A stretch of DNA of 64,000 nucleotides from Candidatus Hydrogenedentota bacterium. Lineage in GTDB: Bacteria; Hydrogenedentota; Hydrogenedentia; Hydrogenedentales; CAILVY01. The notes beneath the pieces are model-generated. The model saw only the letters and a list, made by a program, of their open reading frames with translations. It was not told the origin of the DNA and ran no database searches. This document shows positions 61,366 to 64,000 of this stretch, one piece after another. Every line of letters begins with the position of its first letter. Within the stretch, counting starts at the first letter, position 1. The stretch lies in contig JAKQOG010000188.1 of assembly GCA_029565395.1 (NCBI GenBank), positions 1-64,000 on the forward strand. The letters are read 5' to 3'. A program made the translations under genes and the position numbers.

Positions 61366-62619
61366 CTATTCCGGAAGCGGTTTACCCTTCGTTTCCGGGA
61401 CAAACCAGATCAGGACGAGGCCCAGGATGTAAACGAGGGTGATGACAGCTCCCATGCGGGCATAATCGCCGTCGAAGTAGGCCACCAATTGTCCGCCCAG
61501 GATCGCACCAAAAGCGGCGAAAATCCGGCCGGTATTAAAGCACACGCCCTGTCCTGTTGCCCGCGCCCGGGTGGGAAACAATTCCGGCAGGAAAAGGGGA
61601 AACCATCCATAGAACGCTGCCGTGGTGGTGCCGGCGAAAAAGAAGGCTATTTGGAATGTGAGACCGTAGGAAAGATCTGAACGATATAGGAATCCGCAGG
61701 TAATAAGGGAAGACAGGCATAAGAGGAAAAATGCGGGGCGGCGGCCCAGTTTGCCGCCGATCAACGGCCCAACAAGGCACCCTAAAATGGCGCCCAGGGC
61801 AGAAAGCATGGCAATGAAAGCCTTGGCCTTCGGCATGGTTTGACCCACCATCTGGTCCACCCATACCGGCGCCCATTGTATCGTGCCCCAGGTTCCGATC
61901 AGCGCGATCGAGGCAAAGGCAATGCCCAAAAGGGTATTTCGGAGATAGGCCCTTGAAAAGACTTCACGGAGCGGGGCGGCAGCGCCTTGGGCGGCGGAAG
62001 CTTTCCAGCGTTCAGACTCTGGCACAAACAGGAGAATGAGAAATACGAGGAAGGCCGGGAGAACACCCACCAACCACATCCATCGCCAGGAATCCGTGGT
62101 TACGGAAATAGAAATTCCAACCAAGGCCACCAGAAGAAAGCCCACATTCGATGCGGCGCCGATGATACCCGCCAACAGAGGCCGCCACTTGTCCGGCCAG
62201 TATTCCATGACCAGCGCAACGCCCAGAGACCACTCGCCGCCCATGCCCAGCGCCGCAATGAATCGAAAGAGGCCCAGATGCCAGGGTTCCTGTGCAAAAA
62301 AACCCAATCCCGTAAAAAGGGAGTATACGAGAATGCTCATCGCCATGGCCCGCACCCGCCCGATGCGGTCGCCCAGCCATCCGAATATCAGCCCGCCCGC
62401 AGCCGCCCCCAGCAAAAACAGCGCAGTGATGTTGCCCATCCACGCGCCGACAAATCCATCCACACCGCTCTCGCTATGATACATGCTCCTCAACGCAGGC
62501 CTCGCCACAATAGGGAACAGTCCCATCTCGAACCCGTCGAAGAGCCACCCGCCAAAGGCCGCCAATAATACTTTTAATTGTGCACTGCCAATTCGTGTAA
62601 TTACTTGTTCCTGTTTCAT
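61366..62619 (-). CDS. MFS transporter, sugar/organic-acid:H+ symporter type
   Basis: 417 residues, twelve predicted helices. First-loop signature FGWLGDRIGRVRAMAMSIL, the A-like motif GGWLFDGFEMGLFPIV in helix 1, VPESERWKAS in the central loop, and LGRRPAFFLL with FPTRARATGQGVCFNTGR in the second half. The combination fits the metabolite:H+ symporter families (NanT/ShiA/AAHS-like). Substrate unknown; the flanking glycosidases suggest a sugar or sugar acid. Confidence 0.88.
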   Translation of the reverse strand: MKQEQVITRIGSAQLKVLLAAFGGWLFDGFEMGLFPIVARPALRSMYHSESGVDGFVGAWMGNITALFLLGAAAGGLIFGWLGDRIGRVRAMAMSILVYSLFTGLGFFAQEPWHLGLFRFIAALGMGGEWSLGVALVMEYWPDKWRPLLAGIIGAASNVGFLLVALVGISISVTTDSWRWMWLVGVLPAFLVFLILLFVPESERWKASAAQGAAAPLREVFSRAYLRNTLLGIAFASIALIGTWGTIQWAPVWVDQMVGQTMPKAKAFIAMLSALGAILGCLVGPLIGGKLGRRPAFFLLCLSSLITCGFLYRSDLSYGLTFQIAFFFAGTTTAAFYGWFPLFLPELFPTRARATGQGVCFNTGRIFAAFGAILGGQLVAYFDGDYARMGAVITLVYILGLVLIWFVPETKGKPLPE

Positions 62620-62655
62620 GAAGGCTATCGTACCTGAGAAAACGTCATAAATCCA

Positions 62656-63648
62656 CTAGCGCCCCTCGCGCCATTGGGCATATTCCAATTCCACATCTTC
62701 CCTGCTCACAAAGGGTTTGATGACCACTCGCGCATGATAATCATAGACCTTGCCAACTTGAGGGGTATGGATAACATACTGCCAGTCCCATGCAGGGCTG
62801 TGTGGGTCCGGTTTTCCAGAGGCGTCCTGGATAAAATTCCATAGCGCGAAGCGGATGGCGTTCGTGTGATCAAACATCATGATATACACCAGGGTGTCTT
62901 CTTGTGTTGCCAGATCCTGATCGCCATCCAGAAGGCCGTAATACAATGGCTTCAGAAACTTCTTTGTGGGATGTTCAATGAGATTAAGTGTTTGCGCGCC
63001 TTTTTCATACGGCAGGTCCGGAATTCCGTCGTACGACACCGTTCCTGTCTCAAAGCCCTCCTCCAAGTCATCGCCAAAACTGGTCCAACCTTCGCCATTT
63101 GCATCGCGGCCATAGAAATGGATGCAGCGTTCGCGCGTCTTGTTCATGTAACTCGCCCACATGAGCACAGCATATCCTAGTGGAAAATGATCCGCCGTAG
63201 GCGTGGCAATAAAATGGAGATCCACCGCATTCGGAGCCGAAATCTTGTAGTTCATTATACATTCCATACCCCAAGCCGAGTGTTCCGCAGGCCAGTTGAA
63301 AGAGGCACACTCGTCAGATTGGGCCGAGAGCACACAGGCATCTTTGCGCGGAGTGAACATGGATCGTTCTTTATCGGCGGCGGCTCCATTAAAAATGTGC
63401 TCGAAATTCAACCCCACCAGTTCCGGCCGGTAAATGGGCGATTCCGGATACGCGGCATGATACAAAGGATGGAATCCGCTTCCCTGTCCGTTGGTGTTGG
63501 CGGTATTGTCCAGCAGGCGCCCCGAAAGATTTCCAGCACAAACGGCTGCTTCATGGGGCCTTTCCGCTGATGGGGAGTTTCCCTCAATACCGGCGCATCC
63601 GGCAGCGGTCAACAGGAAAAATCCTGGAATATATGTACATAAACACAT
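62656..63648 (-). CDS. Hypothetical lipoprotein
   Basis: 330 residues from the ATG at 63648 (MCLCTYIPGFFLLTAAGC), which gives a clean signal peptide and lipobox TAAGC; the frame extends to 63699. The mature part is rich in aromatic residues and Asp/Asn: FHPLYHAAYPESPIYRPELV, VGLNFEHIFNG, YYGLLDGDQDLATQEDTLVY. It resembles uncharacterised secreted proteins found next to glycoside hydrolases, but I cannot name a family. It ends 36 bases from the MFS start on the same strand. Confidence 0.7.
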   Translation of the reverse strand: MCLCTYIPGFFLLTAAGCAGIEGNSPSAERPHEAAVCAGNLSGRLLDNTANTNGQGSGFHPLYHAAYPESPIYRPELVGLNFEHIFNGAAADKERSMFTPRKDACVLSAQSDECASFNWPAEHSAWGMECIMNYKISAPNAVDLHFIATPTADHFPLGYAVLMWASYMNKTRERCIHFYGRDANGEGWTSFGDDLEEGFETGTVSYDGIPDLPYEKGAQTLNLIEHPTKKFLKPLYYGLLDGDQDLATQEDTLVYIMMFDHTNAIRFALWNFIQDASGKPDPHSPAWDWQYVIHTPQVGKVYDYHARVVIKPFVSREDVELEYAQWREGR

Positions 63649-63799
63649 AAAATAAGCCGCCTCTTTTTCCACAAGTATAGCATGCCTTAAACACATCACG
63701 AAGCAGGTTAGCCTGGAGGCTCATGCAATCGGGTTATATTATCCAAAGAAAATGGAAATGCTCTTCAGATGATGTACACTACCCTATTAGAATCACTAT

Positions 63800-63815
63800 C
63801 GATAGCGATACCGAT
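63800..63815. repeat. Second copy of the ATCGGTATCGCTATCG motif
   Basis: CGATAGCGATACCGAT is the reverse complement of 16 bases inside the tandem array at 32679-32738. Located 11 bases before the tcdA start codon. Confidence 0.8.
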
Positions 63816-63826
63816 TAGGTGAATGT

Positions 63827-64000
63827 ATGCCAAGACATCATGCGTTATCACGGACTGAGTTATTGATCGGGAAAGAGGCGCTGAATCTTCTGCGCGCAAA
63901 AAAGGTCGCCATACTGGGTATTGGCGGGGTTGGCAGCTTTGCTGTCGAGGCCTTGGCCCGGTGCGGCATTGGCCACCTGCTGATCGTTGATGATGATACC
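63827..64000 (+). CDS. tcdA: tRNA threonylcarbamoyladenosine dehydratase (TcdA), 3'-truncated by window edge
   Basis: The first 58 residues of an E1-like ATP-dependent dehydratase that converts t6A to cyclic t6A in tRNA. MPRHHALSRTELLIGKEALN is followed by AILGIGGVGSFAVEALARCG, the Rossmann nucleotide-binding loop, and IGHLLIVDDDT with the acidic end of strand 2. SRTELLIGKE is characteristic of TcdA/CsdL rather than ThiF or MoeB. The rest lies outside the window. Confidence 0.85.
   Translation, partial: MPRHHALSRTELLIGKEALNLLRAKKVAILGIGGVGSFAVEALARCGIGHLLIVDDDT

Overview
The window reads as chromosomal DNA of a Gram-negative, menaquinone-using, probably flagellated bacterium. Evidence: many lipoprotein signal peptides, a HlyD-type tripartite exporter, MenF/MenD, an NqrA/NqrB-type pair and a flagellin. 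The mix of GH28, GH95-like and clan-A glycoside hydrolases, Gfo/Idh/MocA and DegT enzymes, uroporphyrinogen-decarboxylase-like methyltransferases and a large discoidin/di-heme protein suggests a PVC-adjacent lineage such as Hydrogenedentota. That placement is inference and needs a marker tree. No rRNA, tRNA, CRISPR array or complete insertion sequence was seen.

Layout. 1-2237: 3' part of a GT39-type membrane glycosyltransferase. 2312-7862: nqrA, a short nqrB/rnfD homologue and apbE, then an RND/MMPL permease. 7859-13502: GNAT enzyme, UroD-like protein, second GT39, TlpA-like lipoprotein, RelE-type toxin-antitoxin pair, metallophosphoesterase. 13573-14379: stand-alone short flagellin. 14754-20348: menF-menD, DegT aminotransferase, Gfo/Idh/MocA oxidoreductase. 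20521-26081: 48-residue protein, cyclophilin, ArnT-like transferase, AhpD-like protein, cell-wall amidase. 26362-30831: lipoprotein and a tetR-hlyD-ATPase-permease efflux operon with a palindromic operator.

30968-38720 is an accessory island, visibly more A+T-rich and full of broken genes: mntA with a hepT interrupted by one in-frame TAA, a frameshifted and truncated fic gene, a block of hairpin and tandem repeats, higA with only the 3' end of higB, then two uncharacterised two-gene modules that each carry PD-(D/E)XK nuclease signatures. The second pairs a membrane-anchored Mrr-like nuclease with an ATPase that lacks the Walker A lysine and ends in a second nuclease domain. These modules are the best candidates here for undescribed defence systems.

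38969-46404 holds polysaccharide and redox exoenzymes (GH28, AttH-like lipoprotein, discoidin/di-heme protein, clan-A hydrolase). 46489-48745: UPF0316 and DUF1846 proteins. 48956-52179 is a core translation/secretion operon (ffh, rpsP, khpA, trmD, rplS) with rimM missing from its usual place and a repeat block instead. 52236-56477: DUF998-like membrane protein, then an intracellular metallo-beta-lactamase-fold protein paired with a signal-less subtilase. 56708-63648: GH95-like and agarase-like hydrolases, a VapBC pair, an MFS transporter and a lipoprotein. The window ends inside tcdA.
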